53,108 nucleotides of DNA, taken from the NCBI GenBank assembly GCA_910585375.1, contig CAJUCZ010000012.1, positions 1 through 53,108 on the forward strand, read 5' to 3'. This DNA is from an uncultured Alphaproteobacteria bacterium (GTDB taxonomy: Bacteria; Pseudomonadota; Alphaproteobacteria; RF32; CAG-239). Of the stretch, positions 42,055 to 50,104 are shown piece after piece. The translations under genes were made by a program, and so were the position numbers. Numbering within the stretch: the stretch's first letter is position 1; every line of letters starts with the position of its first letter. The notes below the pieces were generated by a model. The model searched no databases. It saw only the letters and a list, made by a program, of their open reading frames with translations, and had not been told where the DNA came from.

Positions 42055-43560
42055 ATGGCTGAAAAGCAAATCAGAAATAAATCCGCCGCTGCCGTCCCTG
42101 CTCCGGCCGCAACCGACCGGCAGACCAGCGGCAAGCTCGGCGTTTTTGCACTGGCCAGTATTGTCATCAGTTCGATGATCGGCGGCGGCATTTACAGTCT
42201 GCCGCAGAATATGGCTGCCGGTGCTTCGGCAGGTGCTGTTCTGCTGGCATGGATTATTACCGGTATCGGCATTTATTTTATTGCCAATACTTTTAGCATT
42301 CTTTCCAGAGCAAAACCGGACCTGACTGCCGGTATTTATATGTATTCGCGCGCCGGGTTCGGCCCTTATGTCGGCTTTACCATCGGATGGTCTTACTGGC
42401 TTTGTCAGGTGTGCGGCAACGTCGGTTATGCCGTAATTACCATGGATGCGCTCAACTACTTCTTTCCGCCGTATTTTGCCGGCGGCAATAATCTGGCTTC
42501 CATTATCGGCGGCTCGATTATTATCTGGGGCTTTAACTTTTTGGTTTTGCGCGGAATCAAGCAGGCTACCGTTGTCAACATGATTGGTACGGTGATTAAA
42601 ATCGTGCCGCTGATTTTGTTTATTATCATCATGGCGGTTATGTTTACTTCTTCCAAGTTTGACTTTGACTTCTGGGGCGAGGCTGTAGCAACAAAAGCCA
42701 AACTCGGCGGACTTTCGACCCAGATTAAGAGCACCATGCTGGTGACACTTTGGGCCTTTATCGGTATTGAAGGCGCCGTTGTCATGTCCAACCGTGCCAA
42801 AACTCCCGGCGACGTAAGCAAGGCAACCGTTCTGGGCTTTATCGGCTGTCTGGCCGTCTATATCCTGCTCTCGCTGCTGCCTTACGGCTTTATGTCGCAG
42901 GCTCAGTTGGCTGCCATACCCAATCCTTCAACCGCCGGTATTTTGGAAGAAGCCGTCGGGCCGTGGGGTTCTTGGCTGATGAATATCGGTCTGCTGGTTT
43001 CGGTTTTGACCAGCTGGCTGGCATGGACAATGGTTACGGCTGAAATTCCGCAGGCCGCCGCCCAAAACGGAACTTTTCCGAAAGAATTTTCAAAAGAAAA
43101 CAAATTCGGTTCACCTTCGGTTTCTTTGTGGGTTACCTCGACCATGATGCAGCTGTTTATTCTGCTGGTCTATTTCTCCAGCAATGCATGGAACACCATG
43201 CTCAGCATTACCGGCGTTATGGTTTTGCCGGCGTATTTTGCCTCTTGTGCTTATTTGTGGAAAATTTGCGAAGACGGCGAATATCCGGCAGATATTTCGG
43301 TTAAACGTTCGGCTGCCTTAATTACCGGTGTTCTCGGCGCAATCTATGCCTTGTGGCTGATTTATGCCGCCGGCCTGAATTACCTGCTGATGGCCGTTGT
43401 GATTGTAGCACTCGGGATTCCGGTCTTTATCTGGGCCCGCAAGCAGAATGCGCCGGAAGAAAAAGCCTTTACCAAAGCAGAAGCCTGTCTGGCCTGCGCA
43501 TTGATTATCATTGCGCTCTGGGCTATTTATGCTTTCTCCCGCGGTATTGTGGCTATTTAG
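42055..43560 (+). CDS. aaxC: Arginine/agmatine antiporter (APC family, AaxC/ArcD-like)
   Basis: A 501-aa APC-superfamily transporter with about 12 helices. It begins after a Lys/Ala-rich cytosolic segment, at GVFALASIVISSMIGGGIYSLP, whose GGG hinge is the typical substrate-binding break in helix 1. SYWLCQVCGNVGYAV and FIGIEGAVVMSNRAK follow (helix 6 region). It should import arginine and export agmatine, completing the proton-consuming cycle with the decarboxylase upstream. Chlamydial AaxC is the closest analogue in order and function. A strong terminator follows. Confidence 0.88.
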   Translation: MAEKQIRNKSAAAVPAPAATDRQTSGKLGVFALASIVISSMIGGGIYSLPQNMAAGASAGAVLLAWIITGIGIYFIANTFSILSRAKPDLTAGIYMYSRAGFGPYVGFTIGWSYWLCQVCGNVGYAVITMDALNYFFPPYFAGGNNLASIIGGSIIIWGFNFLVLRGIKQATVVNMIGTVIKIVPLILFIIIMAVMFTSSKFDFDFWGEAVATKAKLGGLSTQIKSTMLVTLWAFIGIEGAVVMSNRAKTPGDVSKATVLGFIGCLAVYILLSLLPYGFMSQAQLAAIPNPSTAGILEEAVGPWGSWLMNIGLLVSVLTSWLAWTMVTAEIPQAAAQNGTFPKEFSKENKFGSPSVSLWVTSTMMQLFILLVYFSSNAWNTMLSITGVMVLPAYFASCAYLWKICEDGEYPADISVKRSAALITGVLGAIYALWLIYAAGLNYLLMAVVIVALGIPVFIWARKQNAPEEKAFTKAEACLACALIIIALWAIYAFSRGIVAI

Positions 43561-43579
43561 CCCGATATGTGGAAATCCG

Positions 43580-43607
43580 AAAGGCCTTGCGAAAAAGCAA
43601 GGCCTTT
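43580..43607. terminator. Terminator after aaxC
   Basis: The perfect 11-bp stem AAAGGCCTTGC/GCAAGGCCTTT has a 6-nt loop and is followed by T residues. Confidence 0.9.
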
Positions 43608-43672
43608 TTCTTTGCAGCAAAAAAAATCTCGGATATTTTCTAAACTGAACGGGGCTTTTCTTGCCGCCGGGC

Positions 43673-44023
43673 TTATCCCATCAGGCGGCCGCCGATGGCG
43701 ACATCTGCCGCTGGCATATCGACAAACTCAATATTGATGTTATTCAGTTCAACTCCGGCCAAGCGGTCTGCAAAAAATTCGGTCAGCAGTTTAGCCAGAC
43801 TGTTTTTGGCGCTGCCGAAGCCGATTGACTTCATTTCCGCCAGAACGCCTTTATTTTCTTTGCTGCCGCCGAAAGCAATGTCAGAATTGGCGTTCAGAAC
43901 GACAACAACATAATTTTTAGGCTTATGAAGCTCTTTGGCGACCAAATCCGTTGCCGCCGACAAAAATTCCTGTGTATTTTTATTTTTCAGTTCAGCATTG
44001 GTGTTTACAATCAAAAACGGCAT
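43673..44023 (-). CDS. MIF-like tautomerase-fold protein
   Basis: A 116-aa protein starting MPFLIVNTNAELKN, with the mandatory Pro at position 2 that becomes the catalytic N-terminal proline after Met removal. It has the MIF trimer pattern: VTDLVAKEL-like helix, NYVVVVLNANSDIAFGG, and a second Leu-rich helix. Members have phenylpyruvate tautomerase activity, and some act as cytokine mimics. I use ATG 44023, which has CCGGAGA upstream; the frame opens 75 bp earlier, overlapping the previous gene. It may share a transcript with the phosphatase gene 13 bp upstream. Confidence 0.85.
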   Translation of the reverse strand: MPFLIVNTNAELKNKNTQEFLSAATDLVAKELHKPKNYVVVVLNANSDIAFGGSKENKGVLAEMKSIGFGSAKNSLAKLLTEFFADRLAGVELNNINIEFVDMPAADVAIGGRLMG

Positions 44024-44036
44024 TTCTTTTCTCCGG

Positions 44037-44585
44037 TTAAATTTCAACAATAAAATATTCACAATTGGCAAAGCCGCGGAATTTGTTGAATACGTCATAA
44101 TAGTACGTACTCATAATGCTTCCGTGGGTCGCCACGCCGGCAATATCGTACAGGCAATTGTTTTTGATATATTCGATCTCGCGGCAAAAACGTTCCAAAG
44201 CTTCGCGACGGCTCTCGCCTTCCGGCATCCGCCAATCAAAAGTTTCGGGATTATCCGCATCCAGAACACCCAAAAACAACTCTTTATATTGTGCGAGGAT
44301 TTTGCTTTCTTCCCAGCCCTCTACAATGCCAAAATCGTGTTCTTTCAAACCGTCAAGCGTGATTATCGGCGTTTGATTAGGTTCGGCGACAAATTGCGCC
44401 GTCTGCTGAGCGCGGCTTAAAGGGCTGGCGTAAATCACCGGCAGTTTTAAGCCGGCAAGTTCCTGTCCCAAAACCTGAGCCTGCATCCGGCCCTTTTCGT
44501 TCAGCGGGTATAAATCTTTTACGCCCTGACACAGGCGGTTGGCATTGGCAAAGGTTTCGCCATGACGAAAGATATAAAGTTTCAT
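44037..44585 (-). CDS. Histidine phosphatase (phosphoglycerate mutase-like)
   Basis: A 182-aa member of the histidine phosphatase superfamily. The signature MKLYIFRHGETFANANR supplies the phosphorylated His and Arg, and LSRAQQTAQ, EHDFGIVEGW and VATHGSIM carry the second Arg, Glu and second His. The substrate is unknown; small phosphatases such as CobC or broad sugar phosphatases have this form. AGGAGG precedes the ATG. Downstream is the MIF-like gene, probably cotranscribed. Confidence 0.88.
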   Translation of the reverse strand: MKLYIFRHGETFANANRLCQGVKDLYPLNEKGRMQAQVLGQELAGLKLPVIYASPLSRAQQTAQFVAEPNQTPIITLDGLKEHDFGIVEGWEESKILAQYKELFLGVLDADNPETFDWRMPEGESRREALERFCREIEYIKNNCLYDIAGVATHGSIMSTYYYDVFNKFRGFANCEYFIVEI

Positions 44586-44656
44586 AAAATCCTCCTTTTA
44601 TATTTTGAAGTATTATATAATCTTAAATGTAATCATTTGGTAAATGCCCGTAAAAA

Positions 44657-44682
44657 AAACTCTCTTAACGTTAAGAGAGTTT
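44657..44682. terminator. Terminator between 44694 gene and the phosphatase
   Basis: A perfect palindrome, AAACTCTCTTAA with TTAAGAGAGTTT around CG. A T run lies on each strand. It ends the 44694-45344 transcript. Confidence 0.85.
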
Positions 44683-44693
44683 TTTCATCGGAA

Positions 44694-45344
44694 TTAAGCA
44701 AAACGAACCATATTGCCGTCATACCAAAAGCAATTATTACCGACAGTACCGTTATTTCCGGATAAAGGTATAAAAAAACCGACTTTTCCGGCTTCCATCA
44801 GTTCGATTACCGTCGGATTGTCAAAGCTGACAAAAGCCCTGAAATCTTTGCCGTCATCCTGCACCAGCCAAGCCAGATAATTACGCCCGTTATAATTCAG
44901 CAAGCCCGGCGTTACATTTTTTAAGCGTTTTTGCGTATCGGCATCCCAGACCTGACGAACCTTACCGGTTTCAAACATCCATGCCGGCACCAAAGCCTTG
45001 CCGAGTTCCGGCAGGCTGACCAGATGATACTCCCATCGCCCGTAAGAAAGGCTTTTGCTTTCGGGCGCCGCGATAACTTCTTCCAGACTGCCAAAAACTT
45101 TATCCGTTGAAAAAGGCAAAATTTCATCGCGTGTGGTCAGACCATGAACCTGATAACGTTTGCAGTTTTGACTCAAATCATAAGCAATCCAGATGTCATA
45201 CTCTTTTCCGGCAACAAATTTGCGGCTGCCCATATTGTAATCTTCACGACAAAGCAAATGCTTGCAATGGACTTTATATCCGGCAGATACATTAAACAAC
45301 GAAGCACGAATTCTTGCTTCTGATAATAATTTTACATCTTCCAT
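44694..45344 (-). CDS. Hypothetical protein (216 aa)
   Basis: I do not recognise it. The sequence looks soluble and beta-rich with many aromatics. Cys residues at positions 28 and 33 (HCKHLLCRED) could bind metal, with a KEYDIWIAYDLSQNCKRY segment after them. The C-terminal half has a Gly-Asn-rich GNNGTVGNNCFWYDG. Promoter TTGACA-N17-TAAATG (45414-45386) lies 42 bp upstream. The ATG lacks a Shine-Dalgarno sequence. It stands alone. Confidence 0.7.
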   Translation of the reverse strand: MEDVKLLSEARIRASLFNVSAGYKVHCKHLLCREDYNMGSRKFVAGKEYDIWIAYDLSQNCKRYQVHGLTTRDEILPFSTDKVFGSLEEVIAAPESKSLSYGRWEYHLVSLPELGKALVPAWMFETGKVRQVWDADTQKRLKNVTPGLLNYNGRNYLAWLVQDDGKDFRAFVSFDNPTVIELMEAGKVGFFIPLSGNNGTVGNNCFWYDGNMVRFA

Positions 45345-45385
45345 AACAAATAATTGAAAAAATTAATAATATTATTCTGAACTTT

Positions 45386-45414
45386 CATTTATCAAAAAAA
45401 TTTTACCTTGTCAA
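45386..45414 (-). promoter_or_regulatory. Promoter of the 44694-45344 gene
   Basis: Minus-strand TTGACA (45414-45409), 17-bp spacer, TAAATG (45391-45386), directly after the terminator of the VanX-like gene. Confidence 0.6.
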
Positions 45415-45422
45415 GAAAAGCA

Positions 45423-45452
45423 AAAAGCCCCGTCTTTACAGGCGGGGCTTTT
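45423..45452 (-). terminator. Terminator of the VanX-like gene
   Basis: AAAAGCCCCG/CGGGGCTTTT with a 10-nt loop, followed by T on the minus strand, about 75 bp past the stop. Confidence 0.85.
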
Positions 45453-45525
45453 CATAATATTTAACACATCAGATTAATGTCTAAATATACCTTTTATAGC
45501 TGTACTTTTCACAAATTGAAAGGGA

Positions 45526-46206
45526 TTACAACTCTGCTTTTCCGTATATACAACTGTTTTTACACGTATAAGCAGCCCACATTCTGTCTCCGTAACAATA
45601 GTGCCACCATTCCGGCGGATAATTAACAAAACCGACTTTTTTCATAACATTAACTAAAATAAAGCGGTTTTTATGTTCTTCATCACTAAGAAACTTTGAC
45701 TTTGTTTTAGTTTTTTTGTTAACTTCGGCCCACTTTGTTCCCATTGGATAATCTATCCCGTCCGGATTGCAAAGACTTATATCGACTGCACCACCAGTTT
45801 GATGTCCGCCAAATCCAAACCGTGGATCCGCACAAACGCTTTTTACTCTAAAAATGAGCTGTTCTTCCGGCAAATCAGGATACTTACTTTTCATTTGTTT
45901 GTACTTTTCATCCCACAGCATTTGCTGTTCCTGCTGTGACCGAAAAGCTGAATAGATTTTGAAGCAATAGTTTTCCGGAAGATAATTTCGGGCTTTACAC
46001 AATTTTTTATACACGGTTTCCCTTAAATAAACGGCCTCTCTTTTTTGCAGTTCATCTCCAAAAAAGAATGTACCATCTGTTTTAAGATCAATCAGCCTCT
46101 CGTTATTATCTTTAATATGAACCTTGTTAACAATCCTTGCAGGAAGCGTATCTCTTAATTTCAAACAAAACATTATTTTTTTCAAAATATCTTTATAATT
46201 TTGCAT
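45526..46206 (-). CDS. D-Ala-D-Ala dipeptidase (VanX/DdpX-type, M15D)
   Basis: A 226-aa zinc dipeptidase. Visible are the catalytic Arg in FRSQQEQ, the zinc ligands His and Asp in GFGGHQTGGAVDISL, and the Glu and third ligand in PPEWWHYCYGD. No signal peptide is present, so it acts in the cytosol on D-Ala-D-Ala. Outside vancomycin clusters such enzymes recycle cell-wall dipeptides; no vanHA or regulators lie nearby, so resistance is not implied. The promoter at 46438-46410 gives a leader of about 200 nt, unusually long. Confidence 0.85.
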   Translation of the reverse strand: MQNYKDILKKIMFCLKLRDTLPARIVNKVHIKDNNERLIDLKTDGTFFFGDELQKREAVYLRETVYKKLCKARNYLPENYCFKIYSAFRSQQEQQMLWDEKYKQMKSKYPDLPEEQLIFRVKSVCADPRFGFGGHQTGGAVDISLCNPDGIDYPMGTKWAEVNKKTKTKSKFLSDEEHKNRFILVNVMKKVGFVNYPPEWWHYCYGDRMWAAYTCKNSCIYGKAEL

Positions 46207-46409
46207 AAATCATTCTTTCTTTTAATAAAAAACATAAAAAACTAATATCTCTTATCTGTAAGAAGCATCGCTTAACAGCAATGTTGGTTCACAAAACATA
46301 ATTTTCCGTCAAAATAAACCGGATAAAAAGGAATCATCTCTTTTACGTTAAAAATAATTTATCTTTCATAAAATAATTGCATTAGTTATAATTATTATTT
46401 GTTAATTTA

Positions 46410-46438
46410 TCATTATAATAACCTTTATCATTTGTCAA
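46410..46438 (-). promoter_or_regulatory. Promoter of the VanX-like gene with long leader
   Basis: Minus-strand TTGACA (46438-46433), 17-bp spacer, TAATGA (46415-46410). The AT-rich leader to 46207 contains several weak hairpins and no visible gene. Confidence 0.55.
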
Positions 46439-46454
46439 TAACATTATAACACAA

Positions 46455-46479
46455 AAGCCCCGCTTTGCGGGCGGGGCTT
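46455..46479 (-). terminator. gyrA terminator
   Basis: AAGCCCCGC/GCGGGGCTT with a 7-nt loop, followed by TTGTG on the minus strand, about 20 bp past the gyrA stop. Confidence 0.85.
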
Positions 46480-46498
46480 GGCATTAATTTTCCGGAGT

Positions 46499-49321
46499 TT
46501 ATTCTTCGGCCTCGTTTTCCGGTTCGCTGATTTCTTCAACGCCGGCGTCATCAATATCGGCAACACTGTCGCCCAAGACTTCGCTTCCGGTTTCTTCTTC
46601 CAGTTCATCATCGTCACCGGCATCGGCATCAAGCCAGGTTACGCTGACGACTTTTTCATTCTCAGCCGTTCTGAACAAAATAACACCCTGTGTTTTACGG
46701 CCGGCAATACGGATGTCTGCCACCGGCATGCGAATCAGTTTGCCGCCGTCGGTCACCATCATAATCTGGTTATCGTCCTCAATCGGGAACGAGCTGGCGA
46801 CTTCTTTGTTACGGGCGGACATTTCCATATTGGCAATACCCTGACCGCCACGGCCGGTTACACGATACTCGTAAGAAGATGAACGTTTACCGTAACCTGT
46901 GGTCGTAACAGTCAGAATAAACTGTTCTTTTTCTTTCATCTCCTGATATTTTTCAGGTGTCAGAACCGCCATGGCAACGCCGGTTTCTTCCGGTGCAATC
47001 TCACAATCGCCGCCGCGTTCGGCCTGCAGGCGTTTGGCTGCGGAAGAAATGCGCTGATACTCGTCGCGCTCTTCCGAGGTGGCATCGCTGTGATTCAGGA
47101 CAGACATTGAAATAACTTCATCATCGTCAGCCAGCTTAATGCCGCGGACACCGGTTGAATTACGACCGACAAACATTCGAACTTCCGTAACCGGGAAGCG
47201 GATACATTTGCCGCTCTTGGCCGCCAGCATGATGTCATTGTCTTCCTGACAGATACGGACGTTAATCAGCTTGTCGCCGTCATCAAGCTTCATGGCAATT
47301 TTACCGTTGGACTGAACGTTTACAAAATCCATCAGCGAGTTGCGACGAACGTTTCCTTTGGCCGTGGCAAACATAATGGACATGTTTTTGCAATCGTCCT
47401 CGTTTTCCGGCAGTTTCATAATCGTGGTAATGTTTTCACCCTCAATCAGCGGCAGCAGATTAACGAAAGGTTTGCCTTTGGACGTCGGCGATCCGAGCGG
47501 CAATTTGTAAACTTTCATTTTATAAACCTGCCCTTTTGATGAGAAGAACAGAACCGGCGTATGCGTGCTGGCAACAAACAAGCGGGTGACGAAGTCCTCA
47601 TCTTTGGTTGCCATGCCGGATTTGCCTTTGCCGCCGCGTTTCTGAGCCTTATATGCATTCAGCGGCACGCGTTTGATATAACCGGCCTCGGTTACGGTTA
47701 CGACCATTTCTTCACGCTGAATCAGCGATTCAATATCCTGATCGTACTCAATATCTTCAATCTTGGAGCGGCGCGGTGTGGCATATTCATCACGAATCGC
47801 AACAAATTCGTCACGCATAATGCCGTAAAGTTTTTCACGGCTGGCCAAAATTGAAAGGCATTCTTTAATTTCCTCACCCAAAGAGATTAATTCTTCGTGA
47901 ATCTTATCTCTTTCCAGTCCGGTCAGGCGTTGCAGTTTCAAATCCAAAATGGCTTTGGCCTGATTTTCGGACAAGCGGTAAAATCCGTTTTCAACCTTGC
48001 GGTCCGGTTCGTCAATCAATTTAACCAGCGGCTCGACATCTCCGGCCGGCCACGCCTTGGCCAGCAAGGCGTCTTTGGCTTCCTGCGGGTTCGGGGCATT
48101 GCGGATCAGTTCAATTACGGGATCAAGGTTCTCTACGGCAATTGCCAGACCGACCAAGGTATGCGCCCTGTTCCGCGCCTGATTCAGTTCATAAATCGTA
48201 CGGCGGCGGATGACTTCCTCGCGGAAAGAGATAAATGCGGAGATAATATCCCGCAAATTCATCATCATCGGACGGCCGGCGTTAATGGCCAGCATGTTCA
48301 TGCCGAAGCTGGTTTGCAGCGGCGTGAACTTGTAAAGCTGGTTCAAAATCACATCTGCCTGAAAGTCGCGTTTGACCTCAATTACGACACGGACGCCCTG
48401 ACGGTCGGACTCATCGCGAATCTCAGATATTCCTTCGATTTTCTTTTCTTTAACCAGCTCGGCAATGCGGGCAACAAGCTGGGCTTTATTCACCTGATAC
48501 GGAATTTCGTGAACAATAATAGCCTCTTTATCCTTATGCAGTTCTTCCACCGTACATTTGGCACGCATCATCACCGAACCGCGGCCGGTATAATAAGCCG
48601 ATTTGGCCCCGCCGTAGCCCAGAATCAAACCGCCGGTCGGAAAATCCGGCCCCGGAACGATGTTAATCAGGTCATCAATCGTAATATTCGGATTATCAAT
48701 ATAAGCGCAGCAGGCATCCAGCACTTCGCCCAGATTGTGCGGCGGAATATTAGTTGCCATACCGACGGCAATACCGTTGGCACCGTTAACCAAAAGGTTC
48801 GGATAGCGCGCCGGCAAAACTGACGGTTCCATAACCGTTTCATCATAGTTCGGCATAAAGTCGACGGTATCTTTGTCGATGTCTTCAATTAAAGCATGAG
48901 CAACTTTTTCCAAGCGGGCTTCGGTGTAACGCATGGCGGCGGCGCTGTCACCGTCCATGGAACCGAAATTGCCCTGTCCGTCGACCAGAGGCAGGCGCAT
49001 TGAAAAGTCCTGAGCCATACGAACCATGGTATCATAAATCGCGGCATCACCGTGCGGGTGGTATTTACCCATAACATCACCGACGATACGGGCGGATTTA
49101 CGATACGGGCGGTTGTAATCATAACCGCTTTCATACATGGAATAGATGATACGGCGGTGCACGGGTTTCAGACCGTCGCGGACATCCGGCAAAGCGCGCG
49201 AAACGATAACGCTCATGGCATAATCAAGATAAGAACGCCGCATTTCATCCGAAATTTCGACCGGAGCAATGCCATCCCTGACCTCAACCACGTTATCTAT
49301 AATCTCATTTTCTTCACTCAA
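46499..49321 (-). CDS. gyrA: DNA gyrase subunit A
   Basis: A 940-aa type II topoisomerase subunit. The winged-helix/tower core is residues 20-520, with the catalytic Tyr132 in RYTEAR. The C-terminal beta-pinwheel carries the GyrA box QKRGGKG near residue 560, which marks gyrase rather than topoisomerase IV. The quinolone region reads GKYHPHGDAAIYD, with Ala93 where E. coli has Ser83 and Asp97 for Asp87. The acidic tail is long. The start is TTG at 49321 with AAGGA eight nt upstream. The gene stands alone, upstream of its own terminator and next to ssb. Confidence 0.96.
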   Translation of the reverse strand: MSEENEIIDNVVEVRDGIAPVEISDEMRRSYLDYAMSVIVSRALPDVRDGLKPVHRRIIYSMYESGYDYNRPYRKSARIVGDVMGKYHPHGDAAIYDTMVRMAQDFSMRLPLVDGQGNFGSMDGDSAAAMRYTEARLEKVAHALIEDIDKDTVDFMPNYDETVMEPSVLPARYPNLLVNGANGIAVGMATNIPPHNLGEVLDACCAYIDNPNITIDDLINIVPGPDFPTGGLILGYGGAKSAYYTGRGSVMMRAKCTVEELHKDKEAIIVHEIPYQVNKAQLVARIAELVKEKKIEGISEIRDESDRQGVRVVIEVKRDFQADVILNQLYKFTPLQTSFGMNMLAINAGRPMMMNLRDIISAFISFREEVIRRRTIYELNQARNRAHTLVGLAIAVENLDPVIELIRNAPNPQEAKDALLAKAWPAGDVEPLVKLIDEPDRKVENGFYRLSENQAKAILDLKLQRLTGLERDKIHEELISLGEEIKECLSILASREKLYGIMRDEFVAIRDEYATPRRSKIEDIEYDQDIESLIQREEMVVTVTEAGYIKRVPLNAYKAQKRGGKGKSGMATKDEDFVTRLFVASTHTPVLFFSSKGQVYKMKVYKLPLGSPTSKGKPFVNLLPLIEGENITTIMKLPENEDDCKNMSIMFATAKGNVRRNSLMDFVNVQSNGKIAMKLDDGDKLINVRICQEDNDIMLAAKSGKCIRFPVTEVRMFVGRNSTGVRGIKLADDDEVISMSVLNHSDATSEERDEYQRISSAAKRLQAERGGDCEIAPEETGVAMAVLTPEKYQEMKEKEQFILTVTTTGYGKRSSSYEYRVTGRGGQGIANMEMSARNKEVASSFPIEDDNQIMMVTDGGKLIRMPVADIRIAGRKTQGVILFRTAENEKVVSVTWLDADAGDDDELEEETGSEVLGDSVADIDDAGVEEISEPENEAEE

Positions 49322-49506
49322 TTTATTATCCTTTACAACATTTAAACTGTCTGGATTGTAGCAGAACGGCCGGTCAAAACCAGAAAATTTTCCGACTTAT
49401 ACCCGCAAAAACGTTTCTACGGGCAAAAAAAGCGCCTTAAAATCGATTTTAACAATTTTCAAAGTCGTTTTTGGGCGCAAAAGTTAACGTAATTTTTTTG
49501 TATGGT

Positions 49507-49534
49507 CAAAAAAAGCGCCTCAAAATGAGGCGCC
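49507..49534 (-). terminator. ssb terminator
   Basis: GCGCCTCA/TGAGGCGC with a short AAA-type loop and a seven-T run on the minus strand. A similar AAAAAAAGCGCCT-type sequence recurs at 49425. Confidence 0.88.
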
Positions 49535-49553
49535 GGGATTGTACTTTTTCAAA

Positions 49554-50027
49554 TTAGAACGGAATATCGTCATCCAAATCAGCAGAAGGGGCTGCAGAGG
49601 GCGTATTGTCCCAGCCGGAAGAACCGCCGGCCGGCGTAAAGACGGAATTGTCGCCACCCATTGAAGAACCGTCGCCTTTGGCATCCAAAAGAACCAAACT
49701 GCCACTGAAGTTCGGCACAACAACTTCGGTCGTATAGCGCTCCTGGCCGTTGTTGTCTTCCCACTTGCGGGTTTGGAGCTGGCCTTCAAGATAGACCTTT
49801 GAGCCTTTGTGCAGATATCTTTCGGCAACACCGGCAAGATTTGTATTAAAAATAACAACGCGGTGCCATTCGGTGCGTTCTTTGCGCTCGCCGGAAGCCT
49901 TATCCGTCCAGCTGTCCGAGGTTGCAATGTTCAAATTCACGATTTTGGAGCCGCCGGCCGTATTGCTGACTTTGGGATCAGCGCCGAGATTTCCGACCAA
50001 AATTACTTTATTAATGCTTCCAGCCAT
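49554..50027 (-). CDS. ssb: Single-stranded DNA-binding protein
   Basis: A 157-aa SSB. The OB-fold is residues 1-110 (INKVILVGNLGADP; TEWHRVVIFN; GSKVYLEGQLQTRKW). A Gly/Ser-rich flexible linker follows, and the conserved acidic tip DDDIPF recruits partner proteins. It coats single-stranded DNA as a tetramer during replication, repair and recombination. AAGGTGA precedes the ATG. It is the nearest gene upstream of gyrA on the same strand but has its own terminator. Confidence 0.95.
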   Translation of the reverse strand: MAGSINKVILVGNLGADPKVSNTAGGSKIVNLNIATSDSWTDKASGERKERTEWHRVVIFNTNLAGVAERYLHKGSKVYLEGQLQTRKWEDNNGQERYTTEVVVPNFSGSLVLLDAKGDGSSMGGDNSVFTPAGGSSGWDNTPSAAPSADLDDDIPF

Positions 50028-50104
50028 TTTATTTTCACCTTATTTGTTAAGAAATTTTATTGAATGGGATTATATATGAATAATTTGAGAAAGGAACAAA
50101 AAAA

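Noticed and set aside
45526..46206. Vancomycin-resistance gene cluster
   Set aside because: Only a VanX-like dipeptidase is present, without vanH, a D-Ala-D-Lac ligase or vanRS genes.
47897..48823. Long plus-strand frame opposite gyrA
   Set aside because: It is an antisense shadow of a highly conserved gyrase gene; composition follows the gyrA reading.
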